From positions 1 through 38,292 of the forward strand of contig MNXM01000186.1 of assembly GCA_001872605.1 (NCBI GenBank): 38,292 bases of DNA, read 5' to 3'. Position 1 is the first letter of the stretch. Every line of letters starts with the position of its first letter. The position numbers were made by a program, and so were the translations under genes. Source of the stretch: Armatimonadetes bacterium CG2_30_59_28. GTDB taxonomy: Bacteria; Armatimonadota; Abditibacteriia; CG2-30-59-28. A model generated the notes under the pieces. It had not been told where the DNA came from. It did not search any database and saw only the letters and a list, made by a program, of their open reading frames with translations. Below are positions 1 through 8,143 of this stretch, piece by piece.

Positions 1-44
1 ATAGTTCTCGAAAAGGTAGTGGGGGGTTATGCTATTTGACAGTT

Positions 45-313
45 TGATTCGGTAATGGCAATCCCCCCGAACTTGTTTCGGGGGATCCTTGGGAGTAACC
101 TACTGGGAGCGCAGTTGCCATCGAATCCCCTTGAACTTGCTTCAGAGGATATTTAGGTTCGCCCTGCGCTTAGATAGGTCGGTCCTAATGATCCCCCGAA
201 GTTAGTTCGGGGGGATTGGTTCAAATCGAACTCGCAGAGCTCGCCGATTGCGCCTCAGTAGGTTTGTCCGAAATATCCCCTGAAACAAGTTCAGGGGGGA
301 TTACCGAATCAAT
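45..313. repeat. Cluster of four palindromic repeats arranged as one large inverted repeat
   Basis: Four short palindromes with an ATCCCC(C)GAA...TTCGGGGAT-like core lie at 61-86, 125-150, 191-215 and 275-301, spaced about 65 to 85 bases apart. The whole region is itself an imperfect inverted repeat centred near 180. TTGATTCGGTAAT at about 46-58 is mirrored by ATTACCGAATCAA at about 300-312. AACCTACTGGGAGCGCA at about 99-115 is mirrored by TGCGCCTCAGTAGGTT at about 249-264. Each arm therefore carries two hairpins. A fifth, single copy of the core is at 20320-20345. This resembles a REP/BIME-type element. No transposase is nearby. The short frame 216-401 runs through it and is not believed. 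Confidence 0.8.
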
Positions 314-431
314 CGGATATGTCCGTCTTCGTTTCAGCAGGGACAGTATTTTTGACGACCTACTTACAAGCACGCCACAGGAAATGATGCTGCGGATGTA
401 AGCCGACCTTCGAAGGGATGTTGATGCCTCA

Positions 432-3293
432 ATGAAAAGCTCCGAACAATATCACGACGTTATCATCGCAGGCGGTGGGCTTTCTGGCTTTGCCGCGGCG
501 CGGGCTTGTGCGCTCGCAGGACTGGACACGCTCATCGTTGAGCGAAGGCCGCTGCTTGGGTGGGAGAGCGCCTGGGCACTCAACCTCGATCTCCACGGAG
601 GGACCTCGGACGCCGCGCGCGTTCTTAGTTCCAGAATGGAATCAGCGGGCGGTCTAAAAGATGGACGACTGGACGCACCCATTCTGGAGATGATTCTCGA
701 TCGTGAGGCGACGTCCTGCAACCTCAAAGTCCTTCTATATTCTCAGTGCATTGCCCCGCTGATCGACGAACAGGGAATGGGAGGCGTTATCGCCGCAGGG
801 AAGTCCGGAGAGATGGCGTTGCGCTCGCGTGCCTTCGTCGACGCTACGGAGAATGGTCTGCTCTGGCAGCGGGCTGGCGGATCGATACACCTGACACAGG
901 GACCGGCGCGGTTTGCGCTCTTCATTAACGGGGTTGGGGCGATGGGGCTGCCGTTGTCCATGGGGTCAACGGCTGGCGTTGAGTATCTCGTCCTGAAACC
1001 TGGCGTGTGGCCGGGTGAGGTTGCTGTTGAGTTTGTGATACCGAGCAGCGATGTGCGAGCTGCCCGACGCATGCTGCCGCAGGTGCTCGGGTACCTTCGA
1101 GAAGCGGTCCCTCAGTTCGGGGACTCGCTGGTGACGAACGTGGCCGTTGAGCCGTTCCCGTTGACTTGTGGGCGTTCGTATTTTGAGGAGGACAACCAAC
1201 ACCGCGACATTGCCAACCTCTTCGCGGCGGGTTCGTGGGCAGCGGAGGACGCGGCGGCGATGCGGACGGTCGCAGGACGGTTGGACTTCGGTGAAGCGGC
1301 AGGCAAAACGGTGGCACAGCGCTTCCCGCACCTGCCGGAAAGGTCCACCTGGCCTGACTCGTCTCCGTCCCTTTCCGCGCCTCCCCTTCACGAGACTGAA
1401 GTGCTGGTCGTGGGTGGAGGAACTGCGGGGGCACTGGCAGGTATTGCCGCAGCGCGGGAGGGGGCGAGGACAACGTTGCTGGAAGCCTGCACGTTCCTCG
1501 GAGGCATCGGGAGTGGAGGCGGCATCCACTCGTATTATCACGGAATTCCGGGCGGATTGCAGGACGAAGTCGACGCAAGGATGCGGGAAACAACGCCGCT
1601 GTTTGGCCCCGTTAACAAAGCTCCCGGATTCCATCCTGAGACCAAAAAGGTGGTTCTTCAGCAGATGGCAGAAGAGGCAGGAGTGAAACTTGTCTTTGAC
1701 ACCACCGTCACCGGCGTGGAGGTGGAGGACCTGCCTACCGACCTGCCTTCGAAAGGGACGGGACGCCGTGCGTCCAGAAGAATTAGAGGTGTCGTTACCG
1801 CAGGGCCAGAGGGCGGCGCAGCGTACCGTGCTGCCGTCGTCATCGACAGCAGCGGGGATGCGGATGTGGCCTTCATGGCAGGAGCGCCTTTCACATACGG
1901 GAGAGAAACGGACAGCCTGCCCCACGCGTACTCGCAGGCTGCCGGCGTCCTCGACGGGGAGGGGCGGTTGCGAATCGTCAACTTTGACGCGGGCTACTGC
2001 GACCCCACCGATGTCGAGGACCTCACTCGCGCCCGGCGCCTGGGTTTGAAACATTTCGAGCGAGACCACTACGCAGAAGAGCACCGTCTGGTCTATATTG
2101 CGCCGCTCATTGGGCTTCGCAGCAGTCGGCACATCGTGGGTGACTACCGGCTGACTCTCGCAGACGAAATCGTGAGTCGCGAATTCCCGGACGTCATCGC
2201 CTACGCAAAGTCCCACTACGACAACCATGCCCTCGACTATGCCAACGAAAGCGATGAGGCCATGCTGTGGGTGTGGCTTCTCGGTCACTGGCGGACGCCC
2301 ATCGGGTGCGAGATACCTTACCGGTGTCTCCTACCGCAAAGCGTAGAGGGTTTGCTGGTTGCGTGCCGCGCCCTCTCCGTCACCCACGACGCTCACAACC
2401 AACTTCGAATGCAGCGAGACATGCAGCGATTGGGAGAAGTCGCGGGTATCGCTGCGGCCTTGAGCATCAGACAGAAAGTGACGCCGAGACAGTTACCGCT
2501 GGAAGAACTGCAGCAGAAACTGCTTCAGACGGGAGCGTTGGGTCAAAGGAAAGCGCCGGAGCTTACGGCAGGGGAACTGCCCGCAATCCACGCACCCGAG
2601 GCGCTGCCGGCAGCGCTACCATTATTGCCTGTCGACCAGTTGGCTCAAGAACTGGAGAATGACAATCCTCGCGCGGCCGTGTGGCCACTTTGCCGATACG
2701 GCGAGGACGCGATTCCAGCATTGCGGAACGCGCTCGCATCCGACAAGCCGGACACGCGCTTCTGGGCGTCGGTGGGTCTGGCCATGCTGAACCAGCCGGA
2801 GTCCGCGTCGGCGCTGATCGAACGAGTACGCGCGAGAGAAAACGACCGCACCGACTCCCTCCGTATCGCGCCCACCTGGTACGGGGCCATGGTGCTGCTT
2901 GGCCGACTTGGCGACCGGAACGCGGTGCCCGCCATCTCGGATGTGTTGCAGGATTCATCGGTCGAGCTTGACGCTCTCATCGCGGCCGTCCGCGCCCTTG
3001 GTCGCATTGGCGATCCTGCGGGCATCGCCGCCGTTGAGAAGCTGATGGAGCGGGGAGATCTGCCGGTGACACGAACGCTCAGTTCCGGTCCCGTCAATCG
3101 CGTGGTTGAGGACGCGCGCTGGCAGATCGACCTCGCCGCGGCGGAAGCCCTCGCAAGAATGGGCACGGCGCGCCCGGACCTTGTGGAGCCGTATGTTGAG
3201 GACGAAAGAGCCTATGTGAGACGGTATGCGAACCGCATTCTTGAAGAACGGCTCCTGCGACATCGCGTTGGGGCCGGCGTTTGCTGCACATAG
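432..3293 (+). CDS. Tandem FAD-dependent oxidoreductase (FAD_oxidored family) with HEAT-like C-terminus
   Basis: A 953-residue protein predicted to bind FAD and carry out an unidentified redox reaction in the cytoplasm; no signal peptide is seen. Two dinucleotide-binding starts are visible: DVIIAGGGLSG near residues 9-19 and EVLVVGGGTAG near 322-332, the second followed by an acidic strand end and GGIGSGGG, as in the FAD_oxidored family. That second domain ends near residue 690 with the usual LLVACRALSVTHDAHNQLRMQ-type stretch. Residues about 745-945 are repeated helical pairs such as AIPALRNALASDKPDTRFWA and AVPAISDVLQDSSVELDALI, which look like HEAT repeats. The family is often annotated as 'xanthan lyase', but that name is not supported by anything in this sequence. 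The start is ATG 432 with GAAGGGATG about 11 bases upstream. Substrate unknown. The duplication and helical tail make it about twice the usual length. Confidence 0.9.
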   Translation: MKSSEQYHDVIIAGGGLSGFAAARACALAGLDTLIVERRPLLGWESAWALNLDLHGGTSDAARVLSSRMESAGGLKDGRLDAPILEMILDREATSCNLKVLLYSQCIAPLIDEQGMGGVIAAGKSGEMALRSRAFVDATENGLLWQRAGGSIHLTQGPARFALFINGVGAMGLPLSMGSTAGVEYLVLKPGVWPGEVAVEFVIPSSDVRAARRMLPQVLGYLREAVPQFGDSLVTNVAVEPFPLTCGRSYFEEDNQHRDIANLFAAGSWAAEDAAAMRTVAGRLDFGEAAGKTVAQRFPHLPERSTWPDSSPSLSAPPLHETEVLVVGGGTAGALAGIAAAREGARTTLLEACTFLGGIGSGGGIHSYYHGIPGGLQDEVDARMRETTPLFGPVNKAPGFHPETKKVVLQQMAEEAGVKLVFDTTVTGVEVEDLPTDLPSKGTGRRASRRIRGVVTAGPEGGAAYRAAVVIDSSGDADVAFMAGAPFTYGRETDSLPHAYSQAAGVLDGEGRLRIVNFDAGYCDPTDVEDLTRARRLGLKHFERDHYAEEHRLVYIAPLIGLRSSRHIVGDYRLTLADEIVSREFPDVIAYAKSHYDNHALDYANESDEAMLWVWLLGHWRTPIGCEIPYRCLLPQSVEGLLVACRALSVTHDAHNQLRMQRDMQRLGEVAGIAAALSIRQKVTPRQLPLEELQQKLLQTGALGQRKAPELTAGELPAIHAPEALPAALPLLPVDQLAQELENDNPRAAVWPLCRYGEDAIPALRNALASDKPDTRFWASVGLAMLNQPESASALIERVRARENDRTDSLRIAPTWYGAMVLLGRLGDRNAVPAISDVLQDSSVELDALIAAVRALGRIGDPAGIAAVEKLMERGDLPVTRTLSSGPVNRVVEDARWQIDLAAAEALARMGTARPDLVEPYVEDERAYVRRYANRILEERLLRHRVGAGVCCT

Positions 3294-3309
3294 TCCTGAG
3301 TGCTACAAT
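3281..3309 (+). promoter_or_regulatory. Sigma-70-like promoter of the nucleotidyltransferase cassette
   Basis: TTGCTG at 3281-3286 and TACAAT at 3304-3309 are separated by 17 bases. The -35 box lies inside the last codons of the FAD oxidoreductase gene. A strong Shine-Dalgarno (GAGGAGAG, about 3318-3325) and ATG 3331 follow at once, so the mRNA leader would be very short. This suggests that the three following genes have their own transcript. Confidence 0.5.
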
Positions 3310-3330
3310 CTTCGGCAGAGGAGAGTAGAA

Positions 3331-3957
3331 ATGAGCACGCTCACCGCCGCTCAACGTCGTGTTTTCATCTCAATGGCGTCCCGACGGCAGAAACCCGGCA
3401 CGGGCAGCAGTCTCGACTTTCTTCGTACACGGACGGCCACGTTCCGCTGGCCCGATCTCAGTTCGGCTCTTGCCCCCATTCCGTGGGCGACGATTGGCGC
3501 GGTGGCGACTCGCCACTATATGCCCGAGCGTATGACACACGACCTGGACATCGTAATTGCCGTTGAAGATGGCAGAGCGGCCCAAGAGAAACTCGCGCGA
3601 GCGGGCTACAGGTTACGCGGTCCCTTAAGCATCGGTGGGTCAACTTGGACCACACCGGACGGGGGGACGTCCATTGATGTTGTAGAAGGACGCGATGATT
3701 GGTGGCCTGCGGCGATCCGGGAAGCCCAAGAGAACCGGGATCAGCAGGGGCTGCCAATCCTGTCACTTCCCTATCTCGTCCTCATGAAGTTCCAGTCCGG
3801 GAGGGTGCAGGATTTTGCCGATATCACCCGCATGTTGGGACAGGCGGATGCACCAATGCTGGCAAGGGTGCGGGAGGTCTTCGCCCAGCGAACACCGGAT
3901 GAGCGCGCCGACCTGGAAAGCATGATTACCCTGGGCAAGATGGAGATACAGCCGTGA
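3331..3957 (+). CDS. Nucleotidyltransferase-fold protein (AbiEii/MNT-like)
   Basis: A 208-residue protein of the nucleotidyltransferase superfamily. The diagnostic segment is near residues 53-75: ATIGAVATRHYMPERMTHDLDIVI, given here as ATIGAVATRHY followed by R67, T69 and the acidic pair D71/D73 expected to hold the metal; a further Asp occurs in TSIDVVEG. Relatives include AbiEii-type toxins and orphan proteins of unknown activity, and toxicity is not shown here. ATG 3331 is chosen over the upstream in-frame start at 3226 because GGAGAG lies just before it and a promoter sits at 3281-3309. The gene overlaps the next by four bases (GTGA), so the two are likely translationally coupled. Confidence 0.75.
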   Translation: MSTLTAAQRRVFISMASRRQKPGTGSSLDFLRTRTATFRWPDLSSALAPIPWATIGAVATRHYMPERMTHDLDIVIAVEDGRAAQEKLARAGYRLRGPLSIGGSTWTTPDGGTSIDVVEGRDDWWPAAIREAQENRDQQGLPILSLPYLVLMKFQSGRVQDFADITRMLGQADAPMLARVREVFAQRTPDERADLESMITLGKMEIQP

Positions 3958-4316
3958 ACTGCTCGGTGGACCTGGCCTCTCGCATGATTGTGGAACGCGG
4001 CGAAAACTCGTGGAAGTTGTGGTTGTTCCAGTTTGTCGATGATTTCCGACGGACTCAAAATCCTGAGTTGATCGATCAACCTCCGGCATCTGATTTGCCG
4101 CTGAACCTGAGAAGTCTCACTGCGTCCACTGTGGAAGCCTTATGCGCTGAGTGCCAGGTTGCTATCCCGGATTGGTGCAGAGACGTTCCGCCGCTGGAGC
4201 ATCCGTGGTTCGTGTCTGGGATTGAGAACCTGAAGGCGATGGCGTTAGTCGAGTCACCAGCCCAATTTAGACAGAGGAATATCTTTGTGCTGGGGAATTT
4301 CCCGGATAGGGCATAA
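3954..4316 (+). CDS. Small conserved partner protein of DUF6036 nucleotidyltransferase
   Basis: A 120-residue protein starting at GTG 3954, inside the stop of the preceding gene. It has no signal peptide or membrane segment. Recognisable stretches are WLFQFVDDFRRT near residues 24-35, TVEALCAEC, and a C-terminal FRQRNIFVLGNFPDRA. Small proteins with this FVDDFRR...RNIFVL layout are, from memory, often encoded directly before DUF6036-type nucleotidyltransferases, and that is the order here: the next gene starts three bases after this stop. Its function is unknown. A role as antitoxin or binding partner for one of the flanking nucleotidyltransferases is inference from position only. Confidence 0.7.
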   Translation: MNCSVDLASRMIVERGENSWKLWLFQFVDDFRRTQNPELIDQPPASDLPLNLRSLTASTVEALCAECQVAIPDWCRDVPPLEHPWFVSGIENLKAMALVESPAQFRQRNIFVLGNFPDRA

Positions 4317-4319
4317 CGC

Positions 4320-4826
4320 ATGCTGCACGCTGAATTCATTCGAAGCCTGTTCACACAACTCAACGAGGAGCTTTCCCAGCGCGGCGTTGTAGGGGAGATT
4401 GGCCTTTGTGGCGGCGCTGTCATGTGTCTGGTTTTTGATGCTCGGGATGCAACGAAAGACGTCGACGGAATTTTCGAGCCCACCCAGGAAATTCGCGCCG
4501 CCGCCCGAGTCGTTGCCCGCAGCAACGACCTGTCGGAGGACTGGCTCAACGACGCTGCAAAAGCATATTTTCACGGCGATCCCCCACGGGTGGAAGTCCT
4601 GAATCTCTCCCACTTGAGGGTCTGGGCCCCCACTGCCGAATATATGCTTGCGATGAAGTGTGTATCGGCCCGGTTTGATAGTCAGGACAAAGAGGATGTG
4701 GAGTTTCTCGTTTCGCACCGGCAACTGCAATCTCCTGATGAGGTCTTCAGCATCCTCTGTCAGTACTATCCTCGGAACCTGATCCCTCCGCAAACGCAGT
4801 CCCTCGTGAAAGAATTACTGGTCTAA
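4320..4826 (+). CDS. DUF6036-family nucleotidyltransferase
   Basis: A 168-residue protein of the DUF6036 nucleotidyltransferase group. The helix-turn motif LCGGAVMCLVFDARDATKD has Gly31-Gly32, and the metal-binding acidic pair is Asp47 and Asp49 (KDVDGIF). A later stretch, EYMLAMKCVSARFDSQDKED, matches the conserved lysine/arginine-rich helix and acidic patch of these proteins. It is the last gene of the cassette that begins at 3331, so two nucleotidyltransferase-fold proteins flank one small protein. The family is predicted to transfer nucleotides to a protein or RNA target; the target and biological role are not known. It is a candidate toxin-antitoxin or defence module, but this is unproven. 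Confidence 0.8.
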   Translation: MLHAEFIRSLFTQLNEELSQRGVVGEIGLCGGAVMCLVFDARDATKDVDGIFEPTQEIRAAARVVARSNDLSEDWLNDAAKAYFHGDPPRVEVLNLSHLRVWAPTAEYMLAMKCVSARFDSQDKEDVEFLVSHRQLQSPDEVFSILCQYYPRNLIPPQTQSLVKELLV

Positions 4827-4855
4827 GAACTGCAAGAAAGGACTCGCGAACCCCA

Positions 4856-5974
4856 ATGACCCATCGTGAACGTTTTCTCAATATCATGAACTTCGAGGCA
4901 GTTGACCGCGTACCCAACTATGAGCTGGGGGTGTGGCCGCAGGCAGTGGATCGCTGGTATGGGGAGGGACTTCCCCGGGACGCGGCGCGGTTCAACTGGT
5001 TTGAGGGCGAAGCGTACTTCGGGCTCGAGCGTCGCGCGTTTGCTCCCATCGACATTTCCATGCAGCCTCCCTTCGAGTACGAGGTGCTCGAAGAGACAAA
5101 CCGCTACCTGACCGCCCGACACGCAAATGGCGTGGTCACGAAAGCGTTGAAAGAGGGCACCGTGCGCGGAGGCCGCAACTGCATGGATCAGTACATCGAC
5201 TTCCCTGTCGTCGATCGTGAGAGCTTCCGCGCTATCAGGAAGCGGTACAACCCCGAGTCGCCGCTTCGCTATCCCCAGTGGTGGGACGAATGGGTGAGAA
5301 TGTGGAAGACGCGAGACTACCCGCTGTGCCTGCTGACCAACGGAACCTTCGGGCTATACTCGCAGATGCGGTCATGGGTGGGGACGGAGAACCTCTCGCT
5401 GATGTTCTTCGACGACCCTGCGCTGATCGAGGAAATGGTGGAGACCCACGTCGATTTTCTGCTGGCCCTCGTGGAAAAGGCGTTGAATGCGGTGGACTTT
5501 GACTACTTCAACTTCTTTGAGGATTTCGCGGGGAAAGGCGGACCGCTGATCTCGCCGCAACTTTTTCGCAAGTTCCTGTTGCCGGGGTACAAGCGGGTGA
5601 TTGAGAAGCTGCGCAGCCACGGGATCAGGCACTTCTGGCTGGACTCGGATGGCAACACCGAGGCGGTGATCCCGCTGCTGATCGAGTCCGGGATCACCTG
5701 CCACTGGCCGCTGGAGTTGGCATCGGACATGGACCCTGTTCGGCTACGGAAAGAGTATGGCAGAGCCCTTGCATTCGCCGGTGGCATCGACAAGCGCGAG
5801 TTGTCGAAGGACAAGGCCGCGATTGGCCGCGAGCTATACGCCAGGATACCCCCGATGCTGGAATCAGGAGGGTTCATCCCGCACGTGGATCACACGGTTC
5901 CGCCTGAGGTTCCGTACGCAAACTTCCAGTACTATCTTGAGCTGAAGGACCGGTTGCTCTCCGGTGGAAGCTGA
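4856..5974 (+). CDS. Uroporphyrinogen decarboxylase (URO-D) family protein
   Basis: A 372-residue cytoplasmic protein of the URO-D superfamily, which includes heme-pathway HemE and the MtaA/MtbA/CmuA corrinoid methyltransferases. It opens with MTHRERFLNIMNFEAVDRVP, the standard start of these proteins. The barrel strands LDSDGN (Asp263-Asn267), GITCHWPLE and FAGGIDKREL follow in the expected order, and the protein ends with the HVDHTVPPEVPYANFQYYLE block. It lacks the sequence context of a true HemE and has no heme-pathway neighbours, so porphyrin decarboxylation is unlikely. A paralogue (12705-13787, minus strand) shares all these blocks. Such proteins are numerous in bacteria that degrade complex carbohydrates, but their reaction is not established. 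ATG 4856 fits the family start; the nearest Shine-Dalgarno (AAAGGA) is rather distant. Confidence 0.85.
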   Translation: MTHRERFLNIMNFEAVDRVPNYELGVWPQAVDRWYGEGLPRDAARFNWFEGEAYFGLERRAFAPIDISMQPPFEYEVLEETNRYLTARHANGVVTKALKEGTVRGGRNCMDQYIDFPVVDRESFRAIRKRYNPESPLRYPQWWDEWVRMWKTRDYPLCLLTNGTFGLYSQMRSWVGTENLSLMFFDDPALIEEMVETHVDFLLALVEKALNAVDFDYFNFFEDFAGKGGPLISPQLFRKFLLPGYKRVIEKLRSHGIRHFWLDSDGNTEAVIPLLIESGITCHWPLELASDMDPVRLRKEYGRALAFAGGIDKRELSKDKAAIGRELYARIPPMLESGGFIPHVDHTVPPEVPYANFQYYLELKDRLLSGGS

Positions 5975-6491
5975 GGGGAACGCACGGCAGGCAATGGAGC
6001 TTGATTACTCTCTTGCCGGAGAGGGAGCAGAAGACCCTCCGCATGACAACGCTCGGGAGCTTCTGGGGAAAATCAAGCCCGAATCCAGTAAGTGGTCAAA
6101 ACAACTCGCTCCCTGTAAAGACGTGGGTTACGTGAGTGACACTCGTTCAGGTTGGGAATTCACCTTCGGCGTTCTTCATAGGGGCGGTCTCCGACGTACC
6201 CACGCATGCGGAAAACCTATCCGTGGTGGGCACATCGAAGACCGCCCCTACGAAAGTCACAAACGGTGGTTTCTCAACCGAAACAAGCGTATCTGTTACC
6301 GTTGTGGAGGCCTTTATGCGCGTCGAGGGCGCACACTGGAGTGACGCGGCGCGCGAGACGCTGCCGGCCTGGGAGGCTGCCATCACCGGGAACTGATGTT
6401 CGCGCCCTCTTCCGCATGGAAGTCCTCCATGCGCACCGTGGGTCAAACGGTATCGTCTCAACCACAGGTCCTGTGATAGAGTGATTGCCCA
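5975..6491. other. Intergenic region with a nested palindrome and no convincing gene
   Basis: This 517-base gap contains the nested palindrome at 6139-6292 and a perfect 8-bp hairpin at 6413-6433 (CGCATGGA, loop AGTCC, TCCATGCG) without a T-run. Frames 5964-6344 and 6136-6396 run straight through the palindrome and have no family resemblance. The segment 6316-6396 encodes MRVEGAHWSDAARETLPAWE in one frame, which could be a fragment of an older gene. Confidence 0.6.
6139..6292. repeat. Nested palindromic element (outer-arm family A, inner hairpin type 1)
   Basis: Outer arms: ACACTCGTTCAGGTTGGGAA at 6139-6158 (continuing TTCACC) is mirrored by GGTGGTTTCTCAACCGAAAC at 6265-6284 (continuing to about 6292), imperfectly. 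The inner hairpin, about 6175-6254, has arms TTCATAGGGGCGGTCTCCGA and the complement of TCGAAGACCGCCCCTACGAA, with further pairing around CCCAC/GTGGG. The inner hairpin is related to the one at 33944-34027. The outer arms are related to those at 22871, 33721 and 35450. Confidence 0.7.
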
Positions 6492-7898
6492 GTGATATCC
6501 ATCACCGCGATAGAACTTTCTCTGAAGAGGGATGACTTGTCGCAACAGGCGCAAGACAGAATGACTCAACGAGCCGTCTTTGGGGCAGCGGCCACCGCCT
6601 ACCTTCTGCTGGCGCTGCTGTACCTGGTCCGGGTTCCCATCGGGCGGCAACCCGACGAGCTATCGCATATGGAGTACATTGCGTTCATCGCAAATGAGAA
6701 GAGCTTCCCCGTCTTCCAGGGACGCGAGAAGGGGATTTACGAGGCTCACCAGCCTCCGCTTTACTACCTCGTCTGTGCGCCAACCTACGGGGTGTTGCAT
6801 CGCTTTTCCCATGAGGCTCCCATCTTGGCGGCGCGATTTGTCTCTTGGTTGGCAGGCACGGGCATCGTTTGGCTGACCTTTTTCATCGCGCAATCCATGT
6901 TCCCCGGCCGGCATCTCGCCCAACTATCGACGACGGTACTCGTCGCGGTACTTCCCATCCACCTCAATATTTCCGCGTCGGTGGGGAACGATGCGCTTGC
7001 AGGTCTCTTCTCAACCCTAATCCTGACAGCACTACTCACCGGAACGCCGCGATGGAGCCAGTGGCGGCGTTCCGTGCTTCTCGGCGCCCTGATCGGTCTG
7101 AGTCTGCTCACCAAATCGGGAACCGTCTTTCTACTTCCGCTGACGCTCGTGGCCTTTCTGCTGAAGGAGGGAACTCGGGCCGCAGGTCTGAAGACTGCCA
7201 TCGGGCAATTCGGGATCGTTCTCGTCGTTTGCTTGCTGGTGTGCGGCTGGTGGCTGGTTAGAAATGTCAACTTGTATGGCGACCCCTTCGCCATTCGCGC
7301 CTTCAACGAGGGCTTTGCTGGCAGCCCACACCCATCATATTTCCTTGATCGGGGGATGAGTTTGGAGAGTTATGTGCTGATGGTGGCTCAGTTGACCTTC
7401 ATGACATTCTGGGGAATCTTTGGAGAGGTGAACCAGTCTATCACCCGACTGGGGCAGATGTATGCAACCGGTCAGGGCGTGGGAGTATACCTGCTCCTCG
7501 TCACAGTTTTTTTGGTGGTCACGGCGTGCCCTTGTGTTGGCTTGGCCACGTATCTCCGGTCACTACTTCCGGGGAGAAAGACCCGAGGTAACTGGACGGC
7601 GGAACTTGGGAAACGCCCAACCGTTCCCATTGGCTCGGTTGTCATTCTTGCCGTTGGTGTGCTGCTGGCGGTTGCCCAGTACGTCCAATTCAACCTCATT
7701 TACTTCCAGGCCCAGGCGCGATACCTGCACCCGATGCTGCCCGCGATCTCATGCCTCGCCGCGTTGGGTTCCCCCAAGTCACGCACCGGGGATTCCAGCG
7801 CATGGTGGCTGGCCCTGCTGATCACTGGTCTGCTTCTCTCCTCCGCGCTAAACCTTACTGTATGGTTGACGCAACCCACGCTTCCACTCCCATACTGA
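6492..7898 (+). CDS. Polytopic membrane protein, GT39/ArnT-like or DUF2142-like glycosyltransferase
   Basis: A 468-residue inner-membrane protein with about ten hydrophobic segments, for example AVFGAAATAYLLLALLYLV (28-46), VLLGALIGLSLL, FGIVLVVCLLVCGWWLV and WWLALLITGLLLSS. The first periplasmic loop has RQPDELSHMEYIAF with Asp55-Glu56 and His59, followed by EAHQPPLYYLV. This DE...H and HxPPLYY pattern is typical of lipid-linked-sugar glycosyltransferases of the GT39/ArnT type and of DUF2142 proteins. It probably transfers a sugar from a polyprenyl carrier on the outer face of the membrane; the acceptor is unknown. The start is uncertain. GTG 6492 is the longest option. TTG 6537, with GAAGAGGGA just upstream, and ATG 6561 are plausible and would begin closer to the first membrane helix. 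Confidence 0.8.
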   Translation: MISITAIELSLKRDDLSQQAQDRMTQRAVFGAAATAYLLLALLYLVRVPIGRQPDELSHMEYIAFIANEKSFPVFQGREKGIYEAHQPPLYYLVCAPTYGVLHRFSHEAPILAARFVSWLAGTGIVWLTFFIAQSMFPGRHLAQLSTTVLVAVLPIHLNISASVGNDALAGLFSTLILTALLTGTPRWSQWRRSVLLGALIGLSLLTKSGTVFLLPLTLVAFLLKEGTRAAGLKTAIGQFGIVLVVCLLVCGWWLVRNVNLYGDPFAIRAFNEGFAGSPHPSYFLDRGMSLESYVLMVAQLTFMTFWGIFGEVNQSITRLGQMYATGQGVGVYLLLVTVFLVVTACPCVGLATYLRSLLPGRKTRGNWTAELGKRPTVPIGSVVILAVGVLLAVAQYVQFNLIYFQAQARYLHPMLPAISCLAALGSPKSRTGDSSAWWLALLITGLLLSSALNLTVWLTQPTLPLPY

Positions 7899-7969
7899 CC
7901 CTCGATGTCAACCCGTTGAATAAAAATCCCCAAGCTGTCTTGGAATGTGCCGCACTCTCAGATTTCCTC

Positions 7970-7999
7970 TTGCGTCCTGCGAGGTACAGGTTTTATAAT
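7970..7999 (+). promoter_or_regulatory. Sigma-70-like promoter upstream of thrB
   Basis: TTGCGT at 7970-7975 and a perfect TATAAT at 7994-7999 are separated by 18 bases. The nearest downstream gene is the homoserine kinase at 8263, which leaves a leader of about 250 bases containing a hairpin repeat. Confidence 0.5.
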
Positions 8000-8057
8000 C
8001 CTCGCGGATTTTCCGAGCTCGCGCGGTCAGGAATCAGGGCGTGCTGCAAGGGAGTAA

Positions 8058-8143
8058 CTACTCAGGTACAACATGTTGACAGGAATGACAGGATGCCTCG
8101 TACTCTGCGAGTTCGAGTAGATCCTGTCCGAGTACGTGAGTAG
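8058..8143. repeat. Nested inverted repeat in the thrB leader
   Basis: The outer arms CTACTCAGGTAC (8058-8069) and GTACGTGAGTAG (8132-8143) pair at 11 of 12 positions. Inside them, GACAGGAT (8087-8094) pairs with ATCCTGTC (8121-8128), and the centre has CTCG/CGAG pairing. It lies between the proposed promoter and the start codon of thrB, so it would be transcribed. Function unknown. Confidence 0.6.

Noticed and set aside
45-313. Possible CRISPR array because of regularly spaced repeats
   Set aside because: The units are palindromes with differing cores, spacing varies from about 64 to 84 bases, spacers are inverted copies of each other, and no cas gene is present.
216-401. 61-residue frame near the left end
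   Set aside because: It crosses the hairpin cluster, has no family resemblance and lacks a convincing ribosome binding site.
966-2288. 440-residue minus-strand frame
   Set aside because: It is antisense to the second half of the FAD oxidoreductase, whose motifs are clear; its own translation has low complexity and no motif.
5964-6396. Two overlapping frames in the gap after the URO-D gene
   Set aside because: Both read through the nested palindrome at 6139-6292 and resemble no protein family.
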